Part shown: piece after piece, positions 20,085-30,234 of the stretch | Position numbering within the stretch: position 1 is the first letter of the stretch | Layout: each line of letters begins with the position of its first letter | Source: Cordilura impudica | Taxonomy: Eukaryota > Arthropoda > Insecta > Diptera > Scathophagidae | DNA: 64,000 nt | Reading direction: 5' to 3' | NCBI GenBank assembly: GCA_963682025.1 | Contig: OY821517.1 | Span: 234,792,938-234,856,937 of the forward strand | Made by a program: the position numbers and the translations under genes | Notes under the pieces: model-generated | What the model saw: only the letters and a program-made list of their open reading frames with translations | Databases searched by the model: none | What the model was told of the DNA's origin: nothing

Positions 20085-21545
20085 CTAAAATAAAGCTATT
20101 GTATAATTTGCGTTTGTTTTATCTTTGTCTTCTTTTTTGTTTATTGCACAGTTTATTTGTTGTTGTATCCGAAGGCTTTCCAATGTGTATCGTTTATTTT
20201 CCCTTCCTTCCTTGTCTAATATTCTAACATTTGCTAGATCAGCCGTATGTTCGTTTTCATTACAATGTTGTGCTAGTGCAGTTGTGTGTTTACCTTTTTT
20301 AATGTCTGTCTCGTGTTCTGTAACTCTTGTGTTTAAACTTCTCTTGGTTGTTCCTATATAAATTTTACCACAGCTTTCATCTGTGTTGCCAATACATTTA
20401 ATTTCATAAACTACATTGCTTTGTTGTCCTTTTTCTATTTTTGTTTTTGTTTGTGTAAATAATGGTTTAATTGCTTTGTTGGCCAGTGTAATTTTATCGT
20501 CGTCTATTATCTGTTTTATTTGTTTATTTTCGGTCAACTTGGGTATATATGAGAGGCTGCAAAATTTGGTGTTGCCAGGTTATCGTTTTTATTATTGTTT
20601 GTTGAATTCCCATTTATTGCCTTTGTAATTAGGTTATTTATTATATGGTTTGGGTAACTATTGTTTGATAATATTTCTTTAATTTTATTTATATTTTTGG
20701 GTTTAAATTTGTCGTTGCTTAATGATAAAACTTTGTTTATTAAGTTTATTGCCGTATTTGTTTTCTGTGATGTTGGCTGTGTTGAGTGAAAGTTTATCAA
20801 CCGTCCAGATGATATTGATTTTGTGTACCAATCGGTAATTATGCGATTGTTTTCCCTGTATAATTTCATATCAAGAAATGGGATAGAATAATTTTCTTCT
20901 CTTTCTAGTGTGAATTTTAATTTATTGTGATAATTATTAAATGTTTTCAGTATGAGTTCCTCGTCCTTTTGCCTTATAATTGCAAACATATCGTCCACGT
21001 ACTTCGTCATTAATTTGATTTCAATATTCTGTTTTTTCAAATCCTCGATTACATTTTCCAAAAGCGTATCCAATACGATATCTGCTATTGTCGGGGAAAG
21101 TGGATTTCCCATCGGCATACCATATGTTTGATGGTATAGCGTTTTTTCATATATAAAATAATTGTTGTCGTTAAGACAAAATTGTAACAGTTTTAGAAAT
21201 TGCGCCCTGGGTATTTTTGTGTGTTTTTGTAGAGTATTCCATTGTGTAATTATATTATTTATTGCCAAATGTATTGGTATGTTGGTAAATAGAGATACTA
21301 CACCTAAAGATATCAGGATTTCATCGTCATCAAGAACTATATTGTCCAGTTTGTTTTTGAGTTCCTGTGCATTTTTGATGTTATATTTGTCCAAGATTAT
21401 GTTCCTCAATATGTTACCTATAAATTTTGAAAGATTAAAGCAAGGTACTTCCACTGATGATGAGATTGGGCGAAGTGGTGTATTGGGTTTGTGGATTTTA
21501 GGGAGGCCGTATAATCTTGGGGCTATTGCTGAATTTGATGTGAGA
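20085..21545 (-). pseudogene. PLE copy 2 reverse transcriptase and GIY-YIG endonuclease
   Basis: RT from about 21,540 (LYGLPKIHKPNTPLRPISS, the PLE finger motif) through LISLGVVSLFTNIP, YGMPMGNPLSPTIADIVLD and catalytic KYVDDMFAI to about 20,540. A frame change follows. Then VVYEIKC, KIYIGTTKRSLNTRVTEHE (GIY-YIG), NVRILDKEGRENKRYTLESL and the stop at 20,085. It lacks the usual N-terminus. Only one clear frameshift between RT and endonuclease makes it the best-preserved PLE in the window. Confidence 0.88.
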
Positions 21546-22560
21546 TTAATTTTCTCGTTTTTTTAATTTCAAATCCAGAAATAATGCTAATGCCTCCTCA
21601 TTTGTGAACTGTTTTGCATCGCTCGGAGTTGGTATACTTTTAAGAATCCGTTTTGTTCTCACTGGACTAGCTTTAACAACTTTTTCCATGATATCCACTT
21701 TTGTTAATTGGTTCTGTGATCGTAATTGATGTAGGAAAGATTCTTTTATATTTGTACAGCCAATTTCATCGTTAACATCTTTAAGTTTCCGCCTATTAGA
21801 TCTATCGCTGCAGTTGTCCAAAGATTTGCGTGGTCTTCCAGCCTTATCTTGCTTTGCTGTTTCTGCAGCGACAGTAAGTTGGCCTTCTAACCAGTTTGCA
21901 CTTTTTACACCCTATACCACTATGTGGTTTGGGTATAATGACTTTGTGCTGCTGTTTGTAACTACCAAAAATATTTGACCTAGACCTGAAAATCGGTTCA
22001 TGTTCAGACCTAGTCCCCATACAAATGACCCCTATGAAATCGACATAAATTGCCATAAGATCCAAATTATCATATAGATCTTAGTAAAATTGGGTTTGTA
22101 TGTGTTTATTAAATACATTAATCAAAATATAAGTGACTTTACCAAATATGGTCAGGATCGGTCCATTTTTAGACTTAGTCTACATAAAAATATTGCACCC
22201 GATATGAACTTTTTCATATCTGCAGCCAAAAAAATTTATAACAATGCCACTCAAATTTAGTTTTTGCTTATTTTCTATATCCAGTTAGTTAGACCGAAGG
22301 GATAGGGTTTTTAAACCATGGTATAGGGTATCGTATGGTCGGTCTAGACTGACTGTAATTTTCTTACTTGTTATATAAAAATTTTGTTTACTGCTTTGAC
22401 GAAATTAGACAATTGCTCTTGTATTTCGATGCTACTCGAATTTAAGTTTAATTTTATTTTAACGTAACTAAGAACATCTGCCTGGTTTTTGTTTCTAAAA
22501 TACTCTTCGGCCAGTTCTTTATGAAGCTGAAGCTCACCATATTTTTCTGAATATTTTTAT
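21546..22560 (-). pseudogene. Transib transposase, N-terminal part, interrupted by a repeat
   Basis: Minus strand: about 22,530-22,378 reads GELQLHKELAEEYFRNKN to LSNFVKAVNKIF. It then resumes after the repeat at 21,905 with KSANWLEGQLTVAAETAKQ, AGRPRKSLDNCSDRSNRRK and FTNEEALALFLDLKLKKREN, ending at the PLE at 21,546. The pieces are in consistent order with the C-terminal part at 19,660-18,981. Confidence 0.65.
21909..22370 (-). repeat. Dispersed repeat family R, copy 1
   Basis: One end is CAAGTAAGAAAATTACAGTC plus a diverged GGTCTAGACC palindrome. The other is ACCACATAGTGGTATAGGGT. Internal marker ATGGGGACTAGGTC (here diverged). Related copies: 45,563-46,346, 49,355-49,720 and 55,976-56,586. 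It is inserted in the Transib transposase N-terminus. No ORF. Its class is unknown; the palindrome close to one end recalls Helitron-like non-autonomous elements. Confidence 0.8.
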
Positions 22561-23544
22561 TTGCGATTGTTATTGCTGAAATATATTAGAGCAATTGAGT
22601 TTGTATTCAAATGTCGCTTTTTTATAAGCCTTCTCATAAGCCATCATACAATGTTTCTAGGTAAAATAAAAAGGTAAGGAAATGGCATTAGTGCATTACT
22701 ACCTAGAATGATATATAAAAAACCCACTATACGAATGAATTACCTGTGTGTGTTTTGTTTACGACTTGCATTAGTGCATTGTTAGGTAAAATAATAAGGT
22801 ATAAAAAAGGTATGAAAATAAAAAAACCAGGTTATTAATGAATTATATCCTCTGTGTTTTGACATTCTTACATACAAATATATTATGATAATAGAACAAA
22901 TAATGACTGTTATATGCTATAAAATATCTAAAGCACAAATTTAATACTCAATTGTATACGCGTACTTATAGGGCTGTTTAAATTATCGTAACTTGAATTT
23001 TTTAGACTTATTTCATTAAATTAAAAAAAAGTTCTACCCGCGGGTCGCCACGGCTGCAAAAGTATATATTGGGTTAAAGAGGACACTTTCACCATTCTCC
23101 GGATGGTATACGTTTTTTGCTCCCTTTTGATTCCTAGAAGTTCTATTCCACTAAAGTTGAAATTGAGAAAAATATAGTAGTTTCATAAATAATTCATAAT
23201 GCCCCTAATATTAAACGATAGAGCTATGACCGCTTACAAAAACTAAAGACTATAATCCTACCAACATTATAAAAAAGACCACAGGTCATTATCGGTGACA
23301 GCTTGCGAGTAGTAACCATTTATTTTTGATAAAAAACAAAAAAAAATTACCTTTATCTGAAATTAAAAAAAAAACACAGTTGAGTTTGACAGTATGCCAC
23401 GCCCACAATCAGCAATAGTTTAACCTAATTTTTTGGCTACCTTAATCTGAATATATTAGCTACAAAAAAGCGTTAAAATTTTAAAAATCAGTGACAAAAA
23501 AAATTAGACTTTTGGCCAATGAAATCAAAATTTCAGCCACAGTG

Positions 23545-24238
23545 CGACGACGGTTTATTCAAAAGGGTATTTTCAATACATGGCAAATCGATTTAGTGGA
23601 AATGATACCATAAGGAAAATCGAATAAAAGTTATAAATATATGATGACAGTCATTGATGTATTTTCAAAATATGCTTATGCACTACCCATAAAAACCAAA
23701 TCGGGTATTGATATTACAGATGCATTCAAAAAGATTATCGAGTTAAACAAAAATAAATATCCAAAAAATCTTCATACTGATCAAGGAAAAGAATTTTTTA
23801 TTAAAAATTTTAACAACTTAATGAAGTATTAAAATGGCACCGAAATTAGTTACGAAGAAAAATGAAAAGGTTTTGTTAAATACAGTACACAATAATTTGA
23901 AAAGTTTTAAGAAACGAAAATATAAAATAAATGATTTTGTTCAAATCAGCGAAAATGAAAATATTTTTGAAAAAGGTTATACACCAAATTGGTCAGCGGA
24001 AGTATTTAAAATTAATAAAATTTTTATAACAAATCCCGTAACTTATCAGCTGGAAGATCTTAATAAAAATATAATTAAAGGAGGATTTTATGAAGAACAA
24101 TTGATGAAAACTATAACTCCACAAATATATTTGATTGAAAAAATATTAAAGAGAAATGGAAATAAACTTTTTGTAAAATGGTTGGGCTTCTGTAAGGAAT
24201 ATAACTCATGGATAAATAAAAATAGATTAAAAGAATAA
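23545..24238 (+). pseudogene. Polinton integrase: catalytic core remnant and chromodomain
   Basis: Continues from 18,346 after the Transib: FNTWQIDLVEMIP (first Asp), then a stop. MTVIDVFSKYAYALPIKTKS and HTDQGKEFF (second Asp) follow in 23,641-23,832. The segment that should carry the catalytic Glu is deleted. A second open stretch (23,834-24,238) holds the C-terminal domain (RKYKINDFVQIS, EKGYTPNWSAEVFKI) and a chromodomain (IEKILKRNGNKLFVKWLGF). The intact enzyme inserts Polinton DNA into chromosomes. This copy cannot work. Confidence 0.88.
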
Positions 24239-24329
24239 ATACAAAAAAAAAATCGTAATAAGAATTAATTAATTAATCATTTTAAAACAATATGATTCAA
24301 ATTCACAACAAAACAATATATATGTTAAC

Positions 24330-25080
24330 GGGGTTTTAGTCGAGGGCTGAGGTAGTTCAGATTCGTCCAGGGTCAGTCTACGGACCCTCAAACCTTATGC
24401 AATAAAAACGTTAGGTTTATCCCTTCTTCGTCTACACTGCGGAAGTATTGGTGGTTTGGCTACGTTGGTTGAAAGATGACTGCCGAGGTGAAGGTTCGGC
24501 TGCGTGGTTCGTAGTCGTCGGTAGTATCGATGTTTCGGCTACGTTGGTTGAAAGACGACTGCTAAGTGAGAGTTCGGCTGGGTTGTCTCGGCTATGTTGG
24601 TCGGAGGGTGAGTGTCGTCTTGACTGCGTTGTTCGTTGGTGCCGATAATATGGATGGTTTGTTGGTTGTAAGACGACTGCCGATTTGAGGGTTCGGCGGT
24701 GTTGGTTCGGCTATGTTCGTCGCAAGGCGAATGCCGTGTTGAAGGTTCGTCTGCGTCGCTCGTAGGTGTAATGGTGCGGCGGTGGTGGAATTTCCGCTTC
24801 CTGTTTCACTGAGCCTTTGCTGGTCGCACGTGCTTGCGAAGGGGCCTAGCTCGCCGGATGGGTGGGGTCTTGCTCAGGCCCAGGGAAACCGCACTACAGA
24901 TGTTCACGTGCGATTTACAAAAAAAAACTGTCAAGAAAAACGGAATCTAAAGGATGGATGGATGGCATACTTACTTTCCGGTGTGGACTAGCTGTTATGC
25001 CCCTTTTTGCCCTCCCTACCATGTTACCTGATATTCCATCTTAATTGGAGGTAACCCACTGCAATATAAGATTTGGTTTG
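24330..25080. repeat. GC-rich minisatellite-like block 1
   Basis: Degenerate repeats of GGCTACGTTGGTTGAAAGAC then GACTGCCGAG and GGTTCGGCTGCG, units about 80-100 bp, strongly GC-richer than the surroundings. The same words recur at 26,690-26,940. It interrupts the Polinton between integrase and capsid genes. The two blocks may be remnants of long terminal repeats of an unrecognised element. Short ORFs here are repeat artefacts. Confidence 0.6.
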
Positions 25081-25109
25081 GTTAGGTTTCTACATTGGGT
25101 TAAAAAAAA

Positions 25110-25700
25110 AGTTTATTTAACCTTCATTTTTAAAGTGCTAACAATTTAAATTATATATAGCAAAATTTAATTTTAGGGAAATTTTAATTTTAGGAAAATT
25201 TTTAAATTTAGCTTAATTTTAATTTTAGGAGAATTTTTAAATTTTAGCAAAATTTTGTTTTAGGAGAATTTTAGCAAAATTTTTATTTTTAACTTTATGA
25301 TTAGATAAATTTTATATTTAGTAAAATTTTTTTTTCTTTTAATAATTAGAAAATTTTTATATTTATACAAATTTTCTATTTCGAATATCTTATATTTTAC
25401 GAATTTTGATATTTCGAAAATTATATATTTATTTAAATTTTATAATTAGAAAACTTTTTTATGTAATTTTAGAAAAATTTTGTATTTAGGTAAATTTTTG
25501 TATTTAGAATACCTTACACTTAGCTAATTTTTAATGACAAAAATTTGGTTTAATTAGAAAGCCTCACATTTAGAAAACTTTTAAATTCTAATTAGAAAAA
25601 TCTTTAAAAAAATAATTTTATTTTATAGTTAGACAAATCTTAGGAAATTTTTATTTAATTTAGATTTAAGAAAACATTTAATTAGTTTCTTTTAATTACC
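25110..25700. repeat. AT-rich degenerate array of TTTAGGAAAATTTT-like words
   Basis: Hundreds of bases made of variants of AATTTTTAATTTTAGGAAAA at irregular spacing. Nothing coding. It lies between the two GC-rich blocks. Confidence 0.65.
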
Positions 25701-26689
25701 GCCATATGGTTGTAGTTTTTGAGGATGAAGCTGCTGCCGCCAGACGCCGTGGTTGTGTCTCGCAATATGCCATTGAAAAAAATCGGCCATAGCTGCATTA
25801 ATAACGATATTGTTGCTGATTTCCATACAAAATGTTTATAATTCCTTAATTTTGTTTTATCAATCAGGTACCCAATATTTTGTGGTTTTATTTATTTAAG
25901 TTAATTAATACACAGTCTTAGAGAAGAAACAATTTATTTTGAAGGAATTTTGTAGTATGGCTTATTTGGTTTATGTCGATAATGTTTTTTTTTTTTAATT
26001 TTAATTATACTTTGAACTTTAATATTTTATATTTATAGCACTTTAGTTCTTAGCTCAATTTAATTTTTAGTTTAGTTTTTTTTTTAATAATTATAGATTT
26101 AATACAAAAAGATAACTACAAAATATATTTGTTCGATTTTTAAATTTACATTTTGCGCAGAACGTTTTCTTTAGCCCAAACAGAAATAATATTAATTAAC
26201 ACAGTATTTTATTTATTCACATGTCCATAAAATCTAATAATTTTTTTTTCTTAAAGTTTATTTAATTTTTATTTGTTTTTATTCCTTAAATTTTTCACTA
26301 CTTTTAATTTCACTTAACTATTTCTTAAATTTAATTTGACATTTCATTATTCTTTTCTTAAATATTTAATTTTCTTAATTTTTTAATTTTCTTAAACTTT
26401 ATCTTTCTTAAACTCTATCTCTTCACTCATTCATTCATCTTAAGCTAAAACATGTTTTGTATTAACTACGCTCAACCACTCATTGAATAGCCTATGTATA
26501 TCATTATGGAACATTTTATCTCGTTATCCATAATACGCATAGATATACAGACATTCGTTCATAATCTCACTCTTTTCGTAAAGAAAATACCAACTCATAT
26601 TAAAAGGAGAGAGAGTAAGTGGGATTACTGAGTGAACGAAGGGGTAAGCTAATACCAATAGCTACAGTGAAGAGCAAAACTGATCACCG
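25701..26689. other. AT-rich stretch, no gene recognised
   Basis: No ORF of interest. It carries runs of T, repeated TTAATTTTCTTAA-like words (26,200-26,410) and a GAGAGAGTAAG segment near 26,610. Confidence 0.4.
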
Positions 26690-27060
26690 TCACATAGGCG
26701 CCGATGGTATCGATGCTTCGGCTACGTTGACTGAAAGACGACCGTGTTGTTTGTAGGCGTCGATAGTATCGTTGGTTCGGCTACGTTGGTTGAAAGATGA
26801 CTGTCGAGTTGAGGTTTCGGCGGTGTTGGTTCGGTGATGATTGCCGAGTTGGGGTCCGTCTTCGCTGGGAGAAGATGATTTCCGAGTTGGAGGTTCGCCT
26901 TCGCTGGTTGTTGATGATTGCCGGGTTGGAGGTTTGGCTGCGTTGATTCGGGATCGATCGAGAGCGGTCAGCCGTGAAGCCGCGGGATTAGTCGAAAGCG
27001 GTCAGCCGTGAAGCCGGCGGATTAGTCGAGAGCGGTCAGCCGTGAAGCCGCCGGATTCAG
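26690..27060. repeat. GC-rich minisatellite-like block 2 with a 34-bp tandem repeat
   Basis: It shares GGCTACGTTG(G/A)(T/C)TGAAAGA and CGATAGTATCG words with block 1. At about 26,950-27,056 the unit GAGAGCGGTCAGCCGTGAAG plus CCG(C/G)(G/C)GGATTAGTC occurs three times in tandem, almost unchanged. Confidence 0.75.
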
Positions 27061-27239
27061 TTATGTATGACAACCGGTACCGATCATCTTAAAATGGATA
27101 TTCTACCTTTTGGTAGTGTGTCCCCACGACGTTTCGTATCGAAACTCACTTTTAATTGAATCGTTAATTAATAAAGTAACCATTACATTTAAATGAACAG
27201 TGGGTAGTTGGACTATCACATACTTAATTTTCTTTACTA

Positions 27240-27790
27240 AATAACAATGAAGCAGATATATCAAATATTATAAATCGTAAAAAACTGATTTACAACAACA
27301 TCAAGCCTCGACTGATGTTAAACCTGTTGAAAATATGTTAAACTTTAAGATGGTATAAAAAAATGAGAAAACTTATAGAAAAAACACAAAAAGATTGAAT
27401 AAAAAATTTTAATTTAAAGACTCCTAATAAAGCTGATGATGATAAAACTATTAGTAAAAAATATTAAGCAATTAGTTCTAGAAAATAAAAATATATCCAA
27501 TAATAATAATAATGAACAATCTATCAGTTCTAAAAGAAGCAATGTTGCGGAGGAACCAATTTTATTGTTAACAAATTATTTTTGGAGAAATCTTTACTTA
27601 ATTTACTTGAAGACACATCCAACCATTTTAATAAAATAATATCATCAATAGTAAATTATATAGTTTTTATCTATACCGATATAATTAAACCTAGATATGT
27701 GGGATCGAAAAAAACAAAATGTTTAAAAATATTCTCAATTACAACACTAAAAAATTATATTCATTTTGTTAGAGTATTTTCCTATTGAAA
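27240..27790 (+). pseudogene. Lys/Asn-rich Polinton-region reading remnant, unidentified
   Basis: Frames broken by stops read like one charged protein: NNEADISNIINRKKLIYNN, MRKLIEKTQKD, NKADDDKTISKKYQ, then KSLLNLLEDTSNHFNKII. Its position just before the minor-capsid gene and its composition suggest one of the poorly characterised Polinton proteins. I cannot name it. Confidence 0.35.
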
Positions 27791-27947
27791 CTTTTAATAT
27801 AAATGATAGCTTTATCCATCATGATTCGCAACGATGAAGGAAAAGAGTTGAATATAACAGACTCAATACCAGTTTATTGTACACTTCATTTAAAAAAATT
27901 ATAAAATGTTTGTTTATTATTATATACAAATCATTTATAAAACAACC

Positions 27948-28235
27948 ATGGATGTGTTATATACAAGATATTATAATAATCAATCTGGTGAAAATATACA
28001 TAATATTGGTGGAATATATCAATCACCAAGAATTATACAACATGCAAGAGGCATTGGTTCACTTTTTTCATCCCTTTTATTATACATAAAACCTATATTT
28101 AAAACTAGAATAAATGTTTTGAAGAATAAGTCTATTGAAGTAGGAAAGGATATATTAGAAGAAGTTGGAACAAAACCATTAAAAGATATTTTGCTTAAGC
28201 AGGGGAGAAAATCTGTTGATCATATTAAAGAAGTT
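27948..28235 (+). pseudogene. Polinton minor-capsid-like protein, first part
   Basis: ATG at 27,948: MDVLYTRYYNNQSGENIHNI, then GGIYQSPRIIQHARGIGSLF and a hydrophobic stretch, IEVGKDILEEVGTKPLKDIL and SVDHIKEV. The Gly-rich start, RGIGSLF and amphipathic helices match the small Polinton virion protein usually found just before the major capsid gene. It is cut by the Mag-type gypsy. The AAGTT duplication restores the frame into 33,455-33,592. I take this ATG, not the one at 27,906, because homology starts here. Confidence 0.7.
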
Positions 28236-28274
28236 GTGGCAGCACCGAGTTTGCCTGTTGCACAAAATCAACAG

Positions 28275-28790
28275 AAGATTTACAGGCTTCGGCCTCCGAT
28301 CTGCTTTATGGTGGTCCAATACGTCTTCCAAATGAATTTTTTTTACCGAATCCGACATACCCGTCGATTATGGAGAATTTTTAAGGAAACTTCGACAATA
28401 TTTCAATCTACTATGGCGTACACCTGCTGCTCATCACAACAAAACCAAAATTTTTGTATTAAAAAATCTTGATGATTGCACTCATGTTTTTCTACGCACT
28501 GATGCCGTCCGAGAACCTCTACAAACCCCATACACTGGTCCTTATGAGGTGGTACAACGTCTTTCCGACCGAATATACACAATTCGGATCAAAAATAAAG
28601 ATGTTAATATATCTGCGGATAGATTGAAACCAGCGTTCATTACAGATGATACTCAACCTGTTATAACTCAAACACAAAGTACACCATCTTCTCCCCAACT
28701 TTCTGCGGAAAATGTTACAGAACATAGTACTCCTCCAAGAAGAATATCGTTCCAATCAGATCCTGACTTTGTCACTGGAGAGGGAGCGGA
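28275..28790 (+). pseudogene. Duplicate 3' pol fragment of the Mag-type element
   Basis: Nearly identical to 32,723-33,219: it covers the last part of the integrase ([38 protein letters not shown]). It differs by small indels near 28,340 and 28,733, so it has lost the frame. Confidence 0.9.
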
Positions 28791-29027
28791 TGTGGCAGCA
28801 CCGAGTTTGCCTGTTGCACAAAATCAACAGTTTGGCAACACTCGATATAAACACGATAGAAGAAAACAGAAGTTAATTCCTCGGGTGGTTTTTGCTGCTA
28901 CAGCTTTAGCCTTTTAGTCGTCGTAAAATAAATTAATGTAAAATCGTTAAATAATAACAATAAATAAAAATAATTAAATAAATAGTTACTAAATATACGG
29001 AGCGTATTTTATTACTCAGTAGCTATA
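28791..29027 (+). repeat. Mag-type LTR, internal complete copy
   Basis: It begins TGTGGCAGCACCGAG and ends CTCAGTAGCTATA, directly followed by the primer-binding site TTGGTGACCCC. It is about 237 bp. The outer copy at 33,220-33,454 is almost identical with a 2-bp deletion at its end, so the insertion is fairly young. Confidence 0.88.
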
Positions 29028-29192
29028 TTGGTGACCCCTGTTTATACGCAAAACTGCTGTACGCATATTGTAAATGAAAATACAACATTTTTTCACTGGC
29101 GTCGAAAATTTTTTCTTGGAAGCTGCGCAGTCACTGCAAGTTTGAAAATTTTAACGTTTTTGTGCAACACAACCAGCAAGAACAATTTGCTT

Positions 29193-30185
29193 ATGAGTTC
29201 ACAACCTCACAATTTGAGGCAACAACAACCTGTGAATTATAAGGAAAACTCGTCAATCAGTGACGATAGTGAATTTTTTGAGACAGACAACGCAAACATG
29301 GCGGAGCTGCAAAACTTTGTTGCACAAATGGAGGCACTTCAACGTGAAGTAAACTCTCTTCGTCAGTCTCATGGAGGTGAAAATGATGGTGCACGATCGA
29401 ATCTTCAACGAGTGCATATTCCAAAGTTCAACAAAGTGAATCCGCATTTGTGGTTTGCACAAATTGAGACATCGTTTGGTTTGTGTGGCGTCAGATCTGA
29501 TGCTGACAAATTTGACTTGGTGTCTGTATGCCTTGAAGACGACATACTTTTGTCCATTGAGGATCTCATTACAAATCCTCCACAGAGTAATAAATTTTCT
29601 GTTTTAAAAGACAGATTGATTTCGAAATTTGCTGAATCATCCGAATCGAAACTACGTCGTTTATCGCAAGGTGGTGAAACCGCCGGTATGAAACCATCAG
29701 AAGTTTTGGACCACATGAAACGCCTTGCACCTGGTAAGGGTAACGAAGCGATAATACGTACAATTTTTCTGGGCCAAATGCCAGAATCAATTCGCCCATT
29801 TTTAACAATTTGGGAAGAAGAGGATTTAAACAAACTTGCCAAAATGGCCGATAAAATGTTGGATGCCAATAACAACATGATAAGTGCTATATCACCTGTG
29901 CCTACGCGTTCAGAAACACAATTTTCTGTCAACGTAGTTATTCCCCACATGTCCCTGTCAGATGTGTGTCAGGCGATTAAAGTTTTATCTGACAAAGTAG
30001 ATAAAATGCAATTAAAATCAGCAAGTAACAACAACCGTCATCAGCGATCCAGATCTCGAAGTCATTCACGAACTAATGAAAACACGAGTGAAACCCAGTT
30101 ATGCTGGTACCACAACAAATTTGGTGATGCAGCACAGCACTGTAAATCAGATTGTCCTCGTTATAATTCCAATTCGGAAAACTAA
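29193..30185 (+). CDS. Mag-type gag, open frame
   Basis: 330 codons from the ATG at 29,193 (MSSQPHNLRQQQPVNYKENS). The longer frame to 29,028 overlaps the primer site and is not gag. Capsid-type region: PKFNKVNPHLWFAQIETSF, LKDRLISKFAES, PSEVLDHMKRLAPG and FLGQMPESIRPFL. An Arg/Ser tail precedes the Cys/His box CWYHNKFGDAAQHC, the form typical of Mag elements. It would form the particle and bind RNA. No stop interrupts it, but the protease following is broken. Confidence 0.85.
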   Translation: MSSQPHNLRQQQPVNYKENSSISDDSEFFETDNANMAELQNFVAQMEALQREVNSLRQSHGGENDGARSNLQRVHIPKFNKVNPHLWFAQIETSFGLCGVRSDADKFDLVSVCLEDDILLSIEDLITNPPQSNKFSVLKDRLISKFAESSESKLRRLSQGGETAGMKPSEVLDHMKRLAPGKGNEAIIRTIFLGQMPESIRPFLTIWEEEDLNKLAKMADKMLDANNNMISAISPVPTRSETQFSVNVVIPHMSLSDVCQAIKVLSDKVDKMQLKSASNNNRHQRSRSRSHSRTNENTSETQLCWYHNKFGDAAQHCKSDCPRYNSNSEN

Positions 30186-30234
30186 TGGGGCTGTCGTCAA
30201 TCAACACAATTGGCGACAGCAGCAATGACAACCT

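Larger units (their letters stand above)
19740..21545 (-). mobile_element. Penelope-like element (PLE copy 2), inside Transib
   Basis: Minus-strand PLE with RT (21,540-20,534), GIY-YIG domain (20,537-20,085) and 3' region with a hammerhead motif (19,771-19,814). It is 5'-truncated at the RT start. It interrupts the Transib transposase between a Lys/Arg-rich segment at 21,546 and the segment starting near 19,655. I could not fix its target duplication. Confidence 0.85.
18347..23544 (-). mobile_element. Transib transposon with CACAGTG ends
   Basis: The ends are inverted: CACAGTGGCTGAAAATCG (left) and CACTGTGGCTGAAATTTT (right, complement). Both continue to TTTCATTGGCCAAAA. They are flanked by the 5-bp duplication CGACG at 18,342-18,346 and 23,545-23,549. 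CAC(A/T)GTG starts and a CGNCG target are the known Transib signature. The left heptamer equals the V(D)J recombination signal heptamer. The transposase is on the minus strand in pieces, split by a Penelope-like element (19,740-21,545) and a dispersed repeat (21,909-22,370). The 22,560-23,540 stretch is non-coding, with an imperfect tandem repeat near 22,650-22,850. Confidence 0.92.

Noticed and set aside
21546..21821. 91-codon minus ORF first read as the PLE N-terminus
   Set aside because: It does not match the other PLE copies and continues on the far side of the PLE, so it belongs to the Transib transposase.
24448..25044. Short ORFs rich in Trp, Gly and Arg
   Set aside because: Products of the GC-rich minisatellite; no conserved domain.
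29028..29192. 55-codon N-terminal extension of the Mag-type gag frame
   Set aside because: It starts in the primer-binding site next to the LTR, so it is leader sequence. The ATG at 29,193 is the likely start.
29405..29950. 181-codon minus-strand ORF
   Set aside because: Antisense of the Mag-type gag, which has the real capsid and Cys/His motifs.
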